A DNA stretch of 64,000 bases from Stictocephala bisonia (Eukaryota; Arthropoda; Insecta; Hemiptera; Membracidae), in assembly GCA_035578905.1 (NCBI GenBank), contig JAQJVL010000147.1, forward strand, positions 1,530,906-1,594,905, written 5' to 3'. The position numbers were made by a program, and so were the translations under genes. How positions within the stretch are numbered: position 1 is the stretch's first letter; every line of letters starts with the position of its first letter. Below the pieces are notes generated by a model that was given only the letters and a program-made list of their open reading frames with translations, was not told where the DNA came from and searched no databases. Positions 32,473 to 45,974 of the stretch are shown one piece after another.

Positions 32473-34659
32473 CAGATATTATTAATTAGCTGATGAATAA
32501 TGTACATTCAGATTATTGTGAAATCTAAATCTCCAAAACATGATCCAGAAATATCCTGCGCAATGGTAGTATGAATTATGAATTCTTTGCTTTAAAAATA
32601 ATTAAATATTATGAAAATATATGTCTGCCAACACCACACCCGTTATTTAACTTGTACTCATTATATAAGTGATTGAGAGGAACAGAAGGAGGTGTGAAGA
32701 GGTCAAAAGCATGAGGGCGAGGGTTGACGGGTGGTGTTTAGAGGGACGTCTGGGGAGGGGTTGATGGTCAGTGTCTGCCCTTCTCACGATCTATCTTCTG
32801 ACAGACCGACACGAGTTCAGCCCCATCCTAATTGCTCGAGTGGTCATCTTTGATGATGGAGGGATGAGTGGTCAAGTTGTAGGCTCTTGACAAAGGGATT
32901 ACTAAGTCCAGGGAGTCGTCTACATCAAAGGGGCGGAAAGAAGGATTTATTACGTATTAGTTGTGAACATCCCACACACCCTTATCTTAAAGTTTTTACA
33001 GGCACATCCCAGTTGCCTCAACGTAACCCACTAATGAAGGTTAGGTTCAACAGTGCATTATACTCGCTATTGTATCACCTGCCTCATTTGTGTTTTATTG
33101 TAATTTCTCAATTTTCTGTTATATCAGCCATCAGCCTTTTCAGATATATGTATATACTGTAATACCGGAACTTTGCTAGTACACTGGTTGGCACCCACCG
33201 TCGTCGACATCCAAGTAGAAGATTGGACCATTTGAGATCATTGGATGGTGTCAGCCTCTGTTTGTACGCAGCCAATCTTCATCTTCGTCAAGTAGCCGTG
33301 CTTCCGACAACCCCCCATGATTCATACGTAAATGGTGATGCAACTAATAGGTAGGCTACCTTCAGACAGAGTATATAGATATACCAGAGAGTCAGTGCAA
33401 TGCTATATCGTTTTGGCGCAGTTCAATCTATGTACGATGTGCTTCAGATAATCATTGAGACTATTTTATCACTGAAAAATGTATATTTCTTAAGTACAGT
33501 ACTTTTTTAACCACCGTAATTTATTAATACGAATAAACCAGGTGGCCGTTTTCCTCTGCGAAAACGTAAAAACCACGGGTTTCTATTTAACCTATTCGGT
33601 TCATAATAATAATCGTATCGTAACAATTGAGTTAAAAAAGAAAGTGTTTTAATACTGTTTTCACGGTTAAATACGAGATACTGTAAATGTCATTATTGGT
33701 GATTTAACATTACAAAACCTCATAATATCAACTTATGTTCAACTAGAATAGACCTATAATAATCATACAGTGTTCACTATAACTCATTATAATAATAAAT
33801 GCGAGCCGTAAAGTTAAAATAAAACAACATGTTTTGGCCCACTGACGGTAAAATTGAATTGCTAATATAGGGGTTGTCTGGGGCTGCCGAATTTCCAGCG
33901 GTGTCTTACCAGTTCCGGAAATAACCACATTAATTGTTATAAGTTGTTTAGTTAGTAAACCGTTATTTCCTTAATTGTTTTAATTTAAGTATTGTAGTGC
34001 CCGTCTTCTTTATGTTCTTGTTAGACACGTAGGTCTACACATCTAATATTTGATTGAATATACAGATATTAATACTATGAAAAAGTTATTTTTGCAGTGA
34101 ATGCAAAAATCTTCAATAGAGAGATCATAATCCATTTTGAAAAGTTAGTGTTACATAGACCGAACGTTCTTTTCTCCTTGACTTTCGAGAAGTTGATCCT
34201 TTTGTTTTTGTCTGAGTAAATGTTTGATGGCAAGCCGGTGCCAACTAGACACGACAGACTTGGAGCGGGGTGTGAGTTGTAGTCCACTACCCTCTATATA
34301 ATTATCCAATGAGCTGGACTGGCCACGGCCTACATAATCTGACGACTGTCGCACGTTCCACGTATACTAATAGGGCCGGCGCCACTGCTCTCACGACCCG
34401 AACTACTAGTAAAAACAGTCCGTTGTCTAAACAAAATGTGAGCTACTCGTGTTCGTTTATACTAATAAATCCTTCGAACAAGAGGTTAGAAGATGAGACA
34501 ACTCTAGAATAACTCTCTGAACAGGCCATGAACGATTTGTAAGTGCCAACAAAATTATATTAAACAATGTAAGCTATTGTGATTCATCCGGACCGTGAGT
34601 GACCTGCGAGTTATATTTAGCCCATGTAGGGGTTCCAGCACCATAGGAGAATCGTTTCA
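32467..34659. other. Intron, nothing recognised
   Basis: Mixed-composition sequence with moderately G+C-rich patches at 32690-32830, 33180-33320 and 34200-34420. No family or gene could be recognised; short ORFs overlap on both strands. Confidence 0.5.
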
Positions 34660-35010
34660 TCACTGTTTAATTGTTATTTATTATTTACATTATTATTCAT
34701 TTTGTTATTGCAATTATTACTTGTTATTAGAATACTTAATCGTGCCTTAATTTAATCGTTCTAAGCTTGATTCGTTAGTGTTAACCAAACTAACAAATGG
34801 ACACAACTGCTAATGACGTAATGGGCGGGGCTTGCTGTTGTACAGCTAGCACGCGGCCTTCCGTCATCGTGGCTGCCATGACTATTTTAAAATGGAATTA
34901 TACAGTGAGGGAAGGGTAGTTCTCTGTCTCACTTCCACCCCTCAGTGCATTTCACCCGCAAAAGTGCGTTCGGTAGGTCGTTTACTAAGCGAACTATCTA
35001 TAGTCTAATT
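34660..35010 (+). repeat. Dispersed repeat, copy 1 (inverse of 52745-53100)
   Basis: Blocks AATGGGCGGGGCTTGCTxTT, CACGCGGCCTTCC and CAGTGCATTTCAC occur here in order and, inverted, at 52790-52990. Overall similarity extends about 350 bp. No coding frame, no tRNA-like boxes and no clear termini were seen. Confidence 0.75.
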
Positions 35011-35409
35011 AAATTCATATTCTACACAAATGTTTTGTCAATTTATGCATGCCTTACAAAACGTATCTAATAGTATTACACGTTATTTATAGTATCAATA
35101 ATCGTGAAAATGGGATTTTTTAAGGTTTATTCTCAGAAATCTGCACCTTCTTCAATGTTTACCGGGTAAATTTTATCTCCAGTCAATAATTGAAATAAAT
35201 TCAAATATTAAAGAATCTTTAGTTCTACGAGTATTATCTCTGATCAAACACAAACTTACCCTTCTCAGTCAGATAAAACGCCGTATCAATTTTTTGGATC
35301 TTTTAAAGCGATCATGAATGATTACATGATTTTGAAATGACTATGGATAATTGACAGTAAATGGATTTATAAATATTGCGTCCTTTAATAAATGACCTCA
35401 TAGTTAGCC

Positions 35410-35835
35410 AGAATCACCAGGGAAATAAATACAGTACTAGACTAAAAAACATTTCCATTGAACGATAGTCAAGATGAACTCTTTCCAAATCAATGCAATA
35501 AAATTTTTTAATAAACTACCACCCTCTGCTCGAACCATTCCTTTAAAGAAATGTAAATCTAATACATATGACTGGCTAGTTTGTAACCCTTTTTATTAAA
35601 TCCAAGAATGTTTGCAATGTAACATTCTAATTAACTTTTAGCTTTTTAGAAGTTAACTTTATGACATTCTGTTAATTTTAGTTTACATAATCAACTAACT
35701 CTGCCATAAAATTAAGACAAAACATCTTAATTTTATGAAAGAATCCTTTTTTATAGTAAGAAATGTTGTACACACATTTGACAATACCTATTTCATGTAT
35801 ATGTGATCAATGGCAATAAAATATTTGTATTTGTT
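35410..35835 (+). pseudogene. 3' end of a 5'-truncated LINE
   Basis: The frame reads ...INAIKFFNKLPPSARTIPLK then YDWLVCNPFY, stop, IQECLQCNI. This is the conserved C-terminal tail (FNxLPxxxR ... FYSxxEFL) of CR1/Jockey-type ORF2 proteins. It is followed about 150 bp later by an A/T-rich end with AATAAAATATTTGTATTTG. Confidence 0.65.
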
Positions 35836-36254
35836 ACGCTTATACTAATTTCAAATTTTAGAATTTCTCTTGTAATGTTGTCCACACTAATAGAGAAATA
35901 TGTTAACGTAAATTAAATTATAATACTTCAATTGACAAAATATATGTTTTGCTACATTGTATATTTAATTATATATAGTATATACTTGGTGAGTGGCGGG
36001 AATGTTGGCAGTTTAAATATTAAATAAAAGAAGAGCGAGAACAGAGCATTGTGGCAATCCGTCGTGCTAAAAAACCCAGGCAAACTTTACTTTACTTGGA
36101 CTAAGGTTGAATCACAATAGTCAACGTCACCGAATTACGTTGAAAAAGTTAAGTAAATATTAAAATAACCAAGGTATTTCTTCAAATTGCATATAGGCTG
36201 TTCATGTTTTCTTTTTCTTTTCTAGTCAATTCTCAATTAAAGACTTTAAATAAA

Positions 36255-36720
36255 GTACCACGCAGAAATTATGTGCATCCGAGTTTTATGGTTATTTCCT
36301 AAGGAACTATGACGCCTTCGAAATATCTAATTACGCCATTGTTTTTCCAAGTTTAATTGTACGTACGTTATGACATATGCAATTTTTAAAAACGTTATAA
36401 CAAGTTTTCATAATTTTTATCCTTGACAAATTTACTCCGTTATGACTAAAAAACCAGTATATGTATCGCATTTATATTTTAATACGTGGTTGATAAGAAT
36501 GTTTTCTATAAGTTTTATAAATTTTAGAGTTTTAACTTTTCGAAAACCAAAGTTCTTATCAATTCCCTAAAAATTTGTTTTCTTGGCTTCTAGAGGTCGT
36601 AAAATTAATTACATTGTCTTGTTGTAATCATTAGGCCTATGACATGTATACTTACGATATATTACTTTCATATTTGTAGGTAAATGCAGTGATTTTATAT
36701 TGATTTATATCAATTTTAGT
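36255..36720. mobile_element. Long foldback element, copy B (one arm)
   Basis: It begins CGCAGAAATTATGTGCATCC, the inverse of copy A's right end. It continues through TTCTAGAGGTCGTAAAATTA to ATGCAGTGATTTTATATTGA, where copy A's centre starts. Only one arm is present. Confidence 0.7.
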
Positions 36721-38688
36721 AGGACACTATTATCATCACAACTTTTGAGTACGGTTTTAACCTCATCACTGCCAACCGAGAAGATGTCCGTATTCTTCGT
36801 TCTATTAATATTAAAAACATATTTTAAATATTTATTATTGTTAAAAAATATAAACATTTACTACTTTGGGCAATCTTCAATGCTTTTCTGAGCATCAAAG
36901 TTAACATTGTCATGTCATGTGCTGAGTTTTTCGAAGCCATCATAAAGAATAGTTCTTTACTTTAAAAAGTAATCTCTTCAGCCTTCAGCCAGTATACCAG
37001 TACAATTAGCACATAAGACGCCTAAATATTTTCAAGGAGATCTATGATAATTTATTGAGTTCTGCCAACCTAACTTAAACTTAATGAACGAACTTTTTAC
37101 AGTAAAAAAATAATGATTGTTAATACTAGTATTGCCCTAAAATCTTAAATTTAAATATATTTGTAATAATATTATATATCACATAGTAGTTAATATTATT
37201 TTCCCAATTTAACAACCCAAATCGCGTATTATTAATTTTTAAAAGACAGTAAAATTCGTCACTCAGTGAAATCTCCCTCTCCCCTCACCAGACCCCCAAG
37301 TATATCTGGTGTCCGTATTTTATTATGAACATTTATGGCAACCTTACCCAGGGGTCACGTAAAGTTGAAGGATTGTTGCGGACGCCCCCCCCCCCCGGCC
37401 CATGAGTGATGGTTTTTACAATAAACAACAATAATATCACTAATCTTATGTCGTCATGATCTGATCCCATAACCTTTGTAATGTGAGATAAGCCTAGGAC
37501 GTCACAAGAACGTAGAAAAGGGCTGATGGGTAGTAAACATAGTCCCGATATTACTCTGCTCCGTATTTTATTGTCATTGTAATATTATTAGCGACCTATT
37601 AATAATTTTGTATATTGAGTTCACAAATAGTTTTAAACGAGAATCATAACAATTCCACGTGTATATAAAATATATAATATTCAAACTTTTGGGTGGGAAC
37701 ATGATTTCTCTGCCGTATTCAAGGTTTGTAATTGACAATAGGGAATTTTTCAAGATTTTGAAATTATTGCACACATTTAATAGGTTTTCGCCGCCAAAAA
37801 TGTTACAATATAACCGTCATAACATTAAAATCATAAAGACAATTAGTTAATCCAACGTGCGTGTATGAATGAAATAGTCTACGGGAATATAGGAACATTG
37901 TATAGAAAATGGTCAAGTTAAAAATGGGAAAACCTCTTAAAGTAAATACAAACAGGAAATGAGAGAATAGGCAAAGCTATAAAAGCAATAGCCCACTACT
38001 ACGTTCAGATTCGCGACGCTGTTTTCCTAATGTAGACCTTTAATTTTATGTACTGTACTACTCAACCTATGTATGCTCTCATGTGAGATTTTCTTCTGAC
38101 TCCTAGTGGGCCGTCCCCATCGACGTATCGATGTAGGCCTACACTACTCAAACATCGATGGCCGTCCTCTGATATGGCAGAAACATTATAGTTACTTCAT
38201 TACGTAGATTTTTTTATGTGTAATAACAATGCCACAAGTGCTTTTGTTTTATCTGTAATCGTTCATGAAATATTAAGCAAGACTATGAACACCCTGGTGG
38301 TTATATATCAATCAAAAAAATTCAGTCATAAGGAACGAAGCTTAAATATATGGCTATCATAAATCCTAACTGGCGATTTTATATTATCCAGAAGAAATAT
38401 AATTAACTTCTCGTCTCGTGATAACGTCTATTTGATTGTTCAATTCCAGAAGGAGCCGCCAAAGACTATCGATGAGGTAAAACAGCTGGCATCGCGTTGA
38501 TAAATCAAATGTCTTTGTTTTGTTTCCAACGCGATGTTTGTTATCACGATCTGGACAGCTTCAGACACGCGCCTTCCTTCAAACATCAGATCTCAAGATG
38601 TCCCATCCTCTCCCTCTTCCGCATCTAAGCAGAGGTAATTACTATTCACATCGCCTGTATTGTAAGCATTATTTTAACGCAATACTTT
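36721..38688. other. Intron, nothing recognised
   Basis: AT-rich sequence with a run of about 13 C at 37386 and a small inverted pair CATCGCGTTG/CAACGCGATG at about 38491-38535. No gene or element recognised. Confidence 0.5.
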
Positions 38689-39075
38689 TATCGCGTAAAT
38701 ACGCTAGAATTTTACCGCGAAAATACTCTAGAATTTTATCGCGTAAATACTCTAGAATTTTATCGCGTAAATACGCTAGAAATTTACCACGTAAATACTC
38801 TAGAATTTTATAGCGTAAATACGCTAGAATTTAACCGCGTAAATACTCTAGAATTTTATCGCGTAAATACGCTAGAATGTTGCCGCGTAAATACGCTAGA
38901 GTTTTATCACGTAAATACGCTAGAATTTTATCACATAACTCTAGAATATTACCGCGTAAATACGCTAGAATTTTACCGCGTAAATACTCTAGAATTTTTC
39001 CACGTAAATACTTTAGAATTTTACCGCGTAAATACGCTAGAATTTTACTGCGTAAATATTATAGAATTTTACTAG
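38689..39075. repeat. 24-bp minisatellite, about 16 copies
   Basis: The unit is ATTTTAtCGCGTAAATACGCTAGA or similar, with TCTAGA and CGCTAGA variants. The period is a multiple of three, so it reads as long frames (RKYARILP repeats) without coding meaning. Confidence 0.95.
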
Positions 39076-39577
39076 TACGTGTGTCTGTTTTCTTCTTGAC
39101 TTTCACACAAACATTACGTTACCAATTCGATCCCTTGAGAAAACATATCGCAACATGTTATCTGACTAACTGAAACTAGTTAACTTTTTATAATATTCAT
39201 AATATCTCGTACTATGATTCGTTAGATTTTTGCGCCTCTCGACTGGGAATGGAAATGTAATTCGATGTGCAACAATGTATCTCCCTTACTTATTGAAAGT
39301 CACTATTTGGAACCATATCACATGATTAGGCCTCCTTAGGTTTATCAGCTTGATCGGCCAAATCGTTCTGAAAGAACAATTATTATTTCGTGAAATATAT
39401 TTATATAATAAACGCTGATTGCACTCAAATATAGACAATATTGTTATTTGATTATTCTCTTGACTTACCAGTTTGTTAATTAACTTCAGCGAAAATTGTC
39501 AGGACACCTGTTAATGAGTTTAGACTTGTTATAGAAAATGCGTTTGATTCTTCTTACAGGGCTATACGTACGTATGA

Positions 39578-39961
39578 GGACGTCCCTAAATTACATAACG
39601 CCTGAAGGGGGAGTTTTTTTTGGCAGCGTTATGAACCGTTACGGGGGAGGGTGGGGGTTCTACCCTTAACTATTAAACTTTAACAATGTTTAAATTCATT
39701 CACAAAAGTGACAAATTTTTACCCAAAATGCAAGATTGTTCAAAAAATTGTTTAAGTTAGTAATGTATCCCCCCCCCCCGTTAGAAAACAAACGGAACAA
39801 AGCCTAAACACTTTATCATTAGGGGGTGGGGATTGGTGGCAGCGTTACGTGATTTTTGAGGGGGTTTACTGTAGTATCGCCTAACGTTAGAAGTCCATTG
39901 CACGGGGGAGAGGGGGTCTCATAAGGCCGATTTTAGCATTACGAAACTTATGAACGGCCCG
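39578..39961. mobile_element. TIR element of the GGCCGTCC...AAATTACGT family, copy 2
   Basis: It begins GGACGTCCCTAAATTACATA and ends ATTACGAAACTTATGAACGG CCC. Internal blocks CCTCAAAAATCACGTAACGC (inverted) and several G or C runs match copy 1 at 20675 in the opposite orientation. No coding. Confidence 0.6.
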
Positions 39962-40233
39962 TATGGTTGCACTTTAGCAACCTCTTTGATGTTTACATCA
40001 AGTCGCAACTAGATGCCCCCCTACAAGTAACCGCCCGGTTTACGAGGCCAACCGTTTACATGGGGGGAGGGGGTCTTATAAGGCCGATTTTAGCATTACT
40101 TTAGTTTACTTCATAAACTTATGAACGGCCCCTATGGTTGCACTTTAGCAACCTCTTTGATGTTTACATCAAGTCGCAGCTAGATGCCCCCCCTACAAGT
40201 AACCGCCCGGTTTACGAGGCCAACCGTTTACAC
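39905..40233. repeat. Direct duplication of about 170 bp
   Basis: The segment from GGGAGAGGGGGTCT through GGTTTACGAGGCCAACCGTT is present twice in tandem. The duplicated segment includes the end of the TIR element plus adjacent sequence with GTTTACATCAAGTCGCA. The second copy contains a small extra piece (TTTAGTTTACTTCATA). Confidence 0.85.
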
Positions 40234-40439
40234 GCTCCCTTTGTGTTTGTTGCTCGTTGCCCGCATCAACAAATATATCTGGCGTCTGAACCTACTTACT
40301 CCTGGATTTTCGTTGATTTATGGCTAAGACATAAACCATTATTCATAACTATTCTTGGAGAGATTTGTTTTACCGTAGTAAGTTAGTGTTATCAAACAAA
40401 TAGACAAAGTATCAAGTGAAATGGCTTTTCACTACTGGC

Positions 40440-41262
40440 GAGTTTGAAGGTTGTTTATTATGAAACTAAGAGGCCTATGAAAAATCAAATCACACCGCTG
40501 TTTTCCTCCTTCAATTTGTCTGTTATGTTATGAGATATGCATTTTAAATTTTAATAAATTAAAAAAAATGTCATCCTAGTTGGAACAAAAAAAATGCCAG
40601 AATTTTAACTAGTTTTCACTGTTCGTCATCAACTGTAGGCTACACTTTTATTACTCAAAATCCCGCTAAAGAATTGAATTTATATTAAAATATCTAATTT
40701 ACAGGAATGTTTTCAATAAGTTTTTTAAAGTTCGGAATTGTAACTGTTAAAAAAAGTTCTTATCTATTTCCTGAAACCAATTTTTCTTGGCTTCTACAGG
40801 TCGTAAAATTAATTACTTGGGCACAGCATTTACTTACACATATAAAAGTATTGTATCCTAATTATACATTTCATATGGATTACAACATGACCAAGTAGTT
40901 AATTTAAATACAAACTCTAAAAGCTAATAAAAGGTTTTTTTTAAAGAAATTGATAACTTTTTCTATTGAAAAGTTAACATTCTGAAATTTATAAATCTTA
41001 TAAAAAGTATTCTTGTCAACCACATATTAAAATATAAATCCGATACTTAACGGCTTTTTAAATAATAAAAGTGTAAAGGTGATTTTGTTCTAATTGCAAT
41101 AAAAAATTTTAAAACATAATACAATGTTTAAACGAATATATCATAACGTACGATTAAACGAGAGAAACAGTTGTGTAATTGGAATGTTTATAGGCTTCTT
41201 AGTTGTTTAGAAAACAACCATTTAACTCGGGTGTACATAATTTCTGCACCGACAGTAGATTC
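40440..41262. mobile_element. Long foldback element, copy C
   Basis: Arms at about 40450-40820 and 40890-41260 are inverted relatives sharing CTTCTACAGGTCGTAAAATTA and AGTTTTCACTGTTC-type blocks with copy A. The right end is CATAATTTCTGCACCGACA. The AT-rich central units of copy A are absent. No coding. Confidence 0.7.
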
Positions 41263-43887
41263 TACGGTTAGTATTTTCTTTTTATGTGTGACCATTCATT
41301 ATTTATTTTTTGTTATTTAGTGTTAGAATAAAATATTATACTAATTTAATATCAAATTTAGATTGGAAACAAATCGATAAATCAATTTTCTGATTGTATG
41401 AAAATTCATCATTTAGATTTTAAATAGAAACTCGTCACCACAGAGCAAGTAATACGAATAGAGTGGGCATAGATCCTCTGGAGTGAAGCCGGCCGTCACC
41501 ACCAAGATGGCGTCACCACACGTAATATATTTATGTGTATCGAGGTAATGAATGACAATTGACTAATAGTCTATGCCTATGTGATGTTATCGTTCTTATA
41601 ACTAAAAGGTTACACTTCTACGCGTATAAAATATTTTTTTTATGTAAACGTAATTAATGGATTTGAATAAAATCACTGCAACGTGAACAACCCTGACTCG
41701 TGACGAGTCACCACGTGTTGGCCCCTCAATAAAACAATAACAGTAGTTCAAACAGCATATCTAACAGGCATTAATCATGTCCGGGCTGACACCAGTCCCA
41801 CGAAAAACAAATGGTTTCAATTGATTAATGAGAAAAAATTAGCCGTGAATGAGTCCAAGTGTGAAGAGGGGGAGGAGATCTTGTCCATGATAGATTGAGG
41901 GAGGGGAGGGAGGGCTGAGACACAACGTGTAGACACTTGTGTGAGGTTATAAAAATAGTGCAATTGAAGCTGATGAGGTGGAATTAAGAAGTGAGCCTGA
42001 AGGCCGGGGTGCGTGACCCGCATAGAACACCCCGTCAGTTACCCCCATGGGAGGTCAGCCCGTCAGCTCTGAGAGTGATATGCGTGATAACTCATACAAA
42101 GTTGCAACAATCAACGAACTAAATAAAAATATGACACGAAATTCGACAAAATTGTTAACGAAAAATCAATATCCTTAATTTTAATAAGTGAAGAAGTTTT
42201 TTGTCAACACAATTCCTCTCTTATTTCTTGCACAATTTAAACTGTTGAGGTGTTAACTGCCTCTGTTCGTAGTTTTGCAATAAGGTCTTAATGTTTTAAT
42301 ATTTTGACCCTAAGGGTATGGGAAGCCTTCAAAGTACGTTTTTTGGCCATAAGAATAACATGGAAATAGATTTAAATGTATCGAATGTACAGATCTTCAA
42401 ATGTAAATAATGATTTCCAAAAAGTGTTAACAGCTGTTGCAATGTAAAAAATTGTGTTTGTAATATTGAGGAAGTTAGATATTTCATAATGTTAAACCAT
42501 TTAAGGCTATAAGCATGATTATATACACATTCGATTGAAGTACTCCGCTCTACTGGTCTTGAAAGTGTCAATAGTAATCTAATGCAGTTATTTTATTTAT
42601 TTAAATAACCTTAAGCTGTTAAACAAAAACAAATTAAACGAACACGTTTGAATTAGGCAAAGTAATATCATTTGGTGTTTATACTAATAAATATGCACAA
42701 AGTGAGTGAGGTACTGTACATAAATTGAATATTGTGATTTTACATTGTACAGTAATTTGTATTGAGAAGCCATAGGCAAAGGTGTAATGAGCCCAGCGAG
42801 TGACGGGGTTGGCACGCGAAGCGTGCAGGGGTGTCCTCTCGTATTGTACTATTCAATGACAGGGATGAGCGTAACACAGTTTTAGGAGCGATCTGAGATG
42901 TAAATATTGGACAATCATTAATCATAAAATATTTCTTATCACTTTTATAGCCAACGCCAATTCTATAACTAGGGGTTTTTCTTTATTTCTTTACTACTTT
43001 TCACTTATTTTTATGTTTTTATACCAATATATCACTGAATGTCACTTGGTAAAGAAGATTATTCTTCAAATGCTGAACGAAAATCACTTGATAAGTAAGA
43101 AACAGTGTGACAAATAGCAAGTTTCAAGCAAGCAAAAAAAATTTTTTTTAGATTTTATTTGTACTTTCGGTAACGTTCAAATTGATAATTGAGTCAACGT
43201 TACCGTCACATCTTATGCATCCAATCGATATTGTTAGCCATAAGTGCATTAAATATTTTATACTGCTCTGAAAACTTATCAATCTTAAAAAATTTAATAA
43301 CAAAATAGGTTTTTATTTCATAGATCAAATTTTAAATATTTCTTTTTAAAGTATTTTAATAACCCTGTACTACACATATAACTGATGATGATCTATCTTG
43401 AGGTAAACATCGATTTTAACATTAAATTCTTTGAGATTAAAAGTTTTATCCTTCCACAATAATATATCAAAATTATTTATAACATTTTGGTCACTCATTT
43501 TGTAAATATGTAAAACCTTGGTCCTAAATACATATAAATATTTTTTTGTTTCATTATGACATTCGTGGAATATGTAAAATGTCAATTCAATTGCAGCATA
43601 TTATCTGAGTTTACAAATGTACGTTAATTAATAATCAATGTCTTCAATAAAAAAGGTTATTTATTTACTGATTTTTATCAAACGTAATAATTGTTGAATT
43701 AGAAGTAACACTAGCAACAGTCAGGATTGCATGATACATTAACATCGAAATGATTATATTGAAAAAGACGTTTAAACCACGTTATAATTTTTATCACTGC
43801 GGACTTCAGCAATGGAAAATGTTTTCAACATGACGTCTCATGGGTTCGGACTTCAACGGGCAAGGTCGATTATAATACCTAACCCTT
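41263..43887. other. Intron, nothing recognised
   Basis: AT-rich sequence. A small hairpin GGTAACGTT...AACGTTACC lies at 43177-43213, and a G+C-richer patch at 42780-42840. No element or gene recognised. Confidence 0.5.
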
Positions 43888-44470
43888 GTGAACTGGCCAA
43901 GACATCTCGTGAACTGGTGAGAGGTCTCGTGAATTGGCTAGTAGGTCTCGTGAACTGGCCAAGACGTCTCGTGAACTGGCCAAGACGTCTCGTGAACTGG
44001 CCAAAAGGTCTCATGAACTGGCGAGAGGTCTCGTGAATTGGCTAGTAGACTAGGTCTCGTGAACTGGCCAAGACGTCTCGTGAACTGGCGAGAGGTCTCG
44101 TGAATTGGCTAGTAGGTCTCGTGAACTGGTCAAGACGTCTCGTGAACTGGCCAAAAGGTCTCATGAACTGGTGAGAGGTCTCGTGAATTGGCTAGTAGGT
44201 CTCGTGAACTGGCCAGTAAGTCTCGTGAACTGACCAGGAGCTCTCATGAACTGGCCAGGAGGTCTCGTGAACTGACCAGGAGGTTTCGTGAACTGGCGAG
44301 AGATCTCGTGAAATGGGCAGGAGGTTTCGTGAACTGGCCAAGACATCTCGTGAACTGGCCAAAAGGTCTCATGAACTGGCCAGGAGGTCTCGTGAACTGA
44401 CCAGGAGGTTTCGTGAACTGGCGAGAGATCTCGTGAACTGGCCAGGAGGTTTCGTGAACTGGCCAGGAGC
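43888..44470. repeat. 21-bp minisatellite, about 28 copies
   Basis: The unit is GTCTCGTGAACTGGCCAAGAC with variants (GGAGG, GAGAG, AGTAG at the end). The period is a multiple of three and lacks stops on both strands, which makes 70- to 130-codon frames on both strands (SRELA / PVHETSW repeats). Confidence 0.95.
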
Positions 44471-45495
44471 CCTCGGTGGAACAGACTAGACCAGGATCTT
44501 TTCGCCTGCAACATTTCTAAGTACAGACTATACCACCATGAACCTCCTGCCACCTACATTTCAAAGTACAAACTACAAAATGATGGATCTTCTTGTCACC
44601 TACTTATTGTTTAAATAAAAACTTTATTTTGTTCGAATTAAATTTATTGTTAAAATAAGAAAGAAGAAATTCTTATTTTAAAAATAAAATATAACGTACA
44701 TAGCCAATTACTAAAATAGCTTTGATCTAACGTTCTACATATTTGTACGTTACTTTTAATCCATTCAAATTTGATGGAAGTAACAATAACTTATCTTCGT
44801 TTGCAATAGTTATTTAAATGCACAGTATCATCGTAAAAATATATATTGATGTGTATAATGTGTGCTTGACTTGTTTACTTACTTGAACACAAAATCAACA
44901 AAGTGATAGTCCAATCTGAACTGTTCTGACCCCAAAGTTATCAGAGAAACGATTTGTAATTGTTTTACATGATTGGGATATTTTGTTGGCTTTAATAATG
45001 TGGGTGATTTATACCGAAAATTATTTCTGTATTTTGACTAAAAGCTTAACAATTTGCTTTTTAATCACAAATTAATTTAAAGAAAGGAATATGTTGTTAT
45101 AGTTAGCCTAACCTAACCTAAAAAATACCGAATAATAATATTACCTATAACTACGTATGTGTTATTACTACATTAAAATTCAACCACCTTATTTCAAAGA
45201 CATACAAAATCGCTGAGATTAGTTATATTATCAGCTCACAATTCGTACTCACATAACGTAAGCTTTTTGACAAACGATACATATATCTCTCTTACTAGTA
45301 ACTACTATTTAAGCGTTCATTTTATTATTAAAGCTTTCCTACACTAACGTCTTTAAAATTAAATTATGAAAATGTTTACACGAAGTTTTCAGTTTAATCA
45401 ACCACACATTTATAACACTTGGGAGTTTAGTAAAAATTTAAAAAAAATTGATTTTAATATAATTAATAATGTCTTTTTATTGATAACAAGTGATT
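44471..45495. other. Intron, nothing recognised
   Basis: AT-rich sequence with a short TAACCTAACCTAA at 45110. No supported element. Confidence 0.55.
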
Positions 45496-45499
45496 ATAA

Positions 45500-45972
45500 C
45501 AACCGACATTCCAGCTCCAGCGAGATGGTGCACACGAAGTAGGGGACGGTAGTCAGACACCAGAGACTCCACAGTCTCCGTAGCCTCAATGTAAACTTGT
45601 GTCGAGTCTATTTCAATCGGCATCCAACGTTTGTTTTGACAACAACCGACATTCCAGCTCCAGTGAGATGGTCCACAGGAAATTGGAGGGACGGTGGTCA
45701 GACACCAGGCACTCCACAGTCTCCGTAGCATCAATGCAAACTGGAGTCGAGTCTATTTCAATCGACATCCAACGTTTGTTTTGACAACAACCGACATTCC
45801 AGCTCCAGCGAGATGGTCCACAGGAAATTGGGGGGACGGTGGTCAGACACCAAATACTCCACAGTCTCCGTAGCATCAATGTAAACTGGAGTCGAGTCTA
45901 TTTCAATCGACATCCAACGTTTGTTTTGACAACAACCGACATTCCAGCTCCAGCGAGATGGTCCACAGGAAG
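45500..45972. repeat. 145-bp tandem array, about 3.3 copies
   Basis: Units starting CGACATTCCAGCTCCAGCGA recur at 45504, 45647, 45792 and 45937 (143-145 bp apart). The last copy breaks off at CCACAGGAA where the LINE fragment begins. Because 145 is not a multiple of three, frames in successive copies differ; overlapping minus-strand ORFs here are repeat artefacts. Confidence 0.92.
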
Positions 45973-45974
45973 TT

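Noticed and set aside
38520..39173. Arg/Lys-rich repeat proteins
   Set aside because: Produced by the 24-bp minisatellite; no start context, domain or splice support.
43812..44553. Repeat proteins on both strands
   Set aside because: Produced by the 21-bp minisatellite. Open frames on both strands point to repeat period, not coding.
45106..45120. Insect telomere repeat (TTAGG)
   Set aside because: Only about two and a half CCTAA units; chance or drift.
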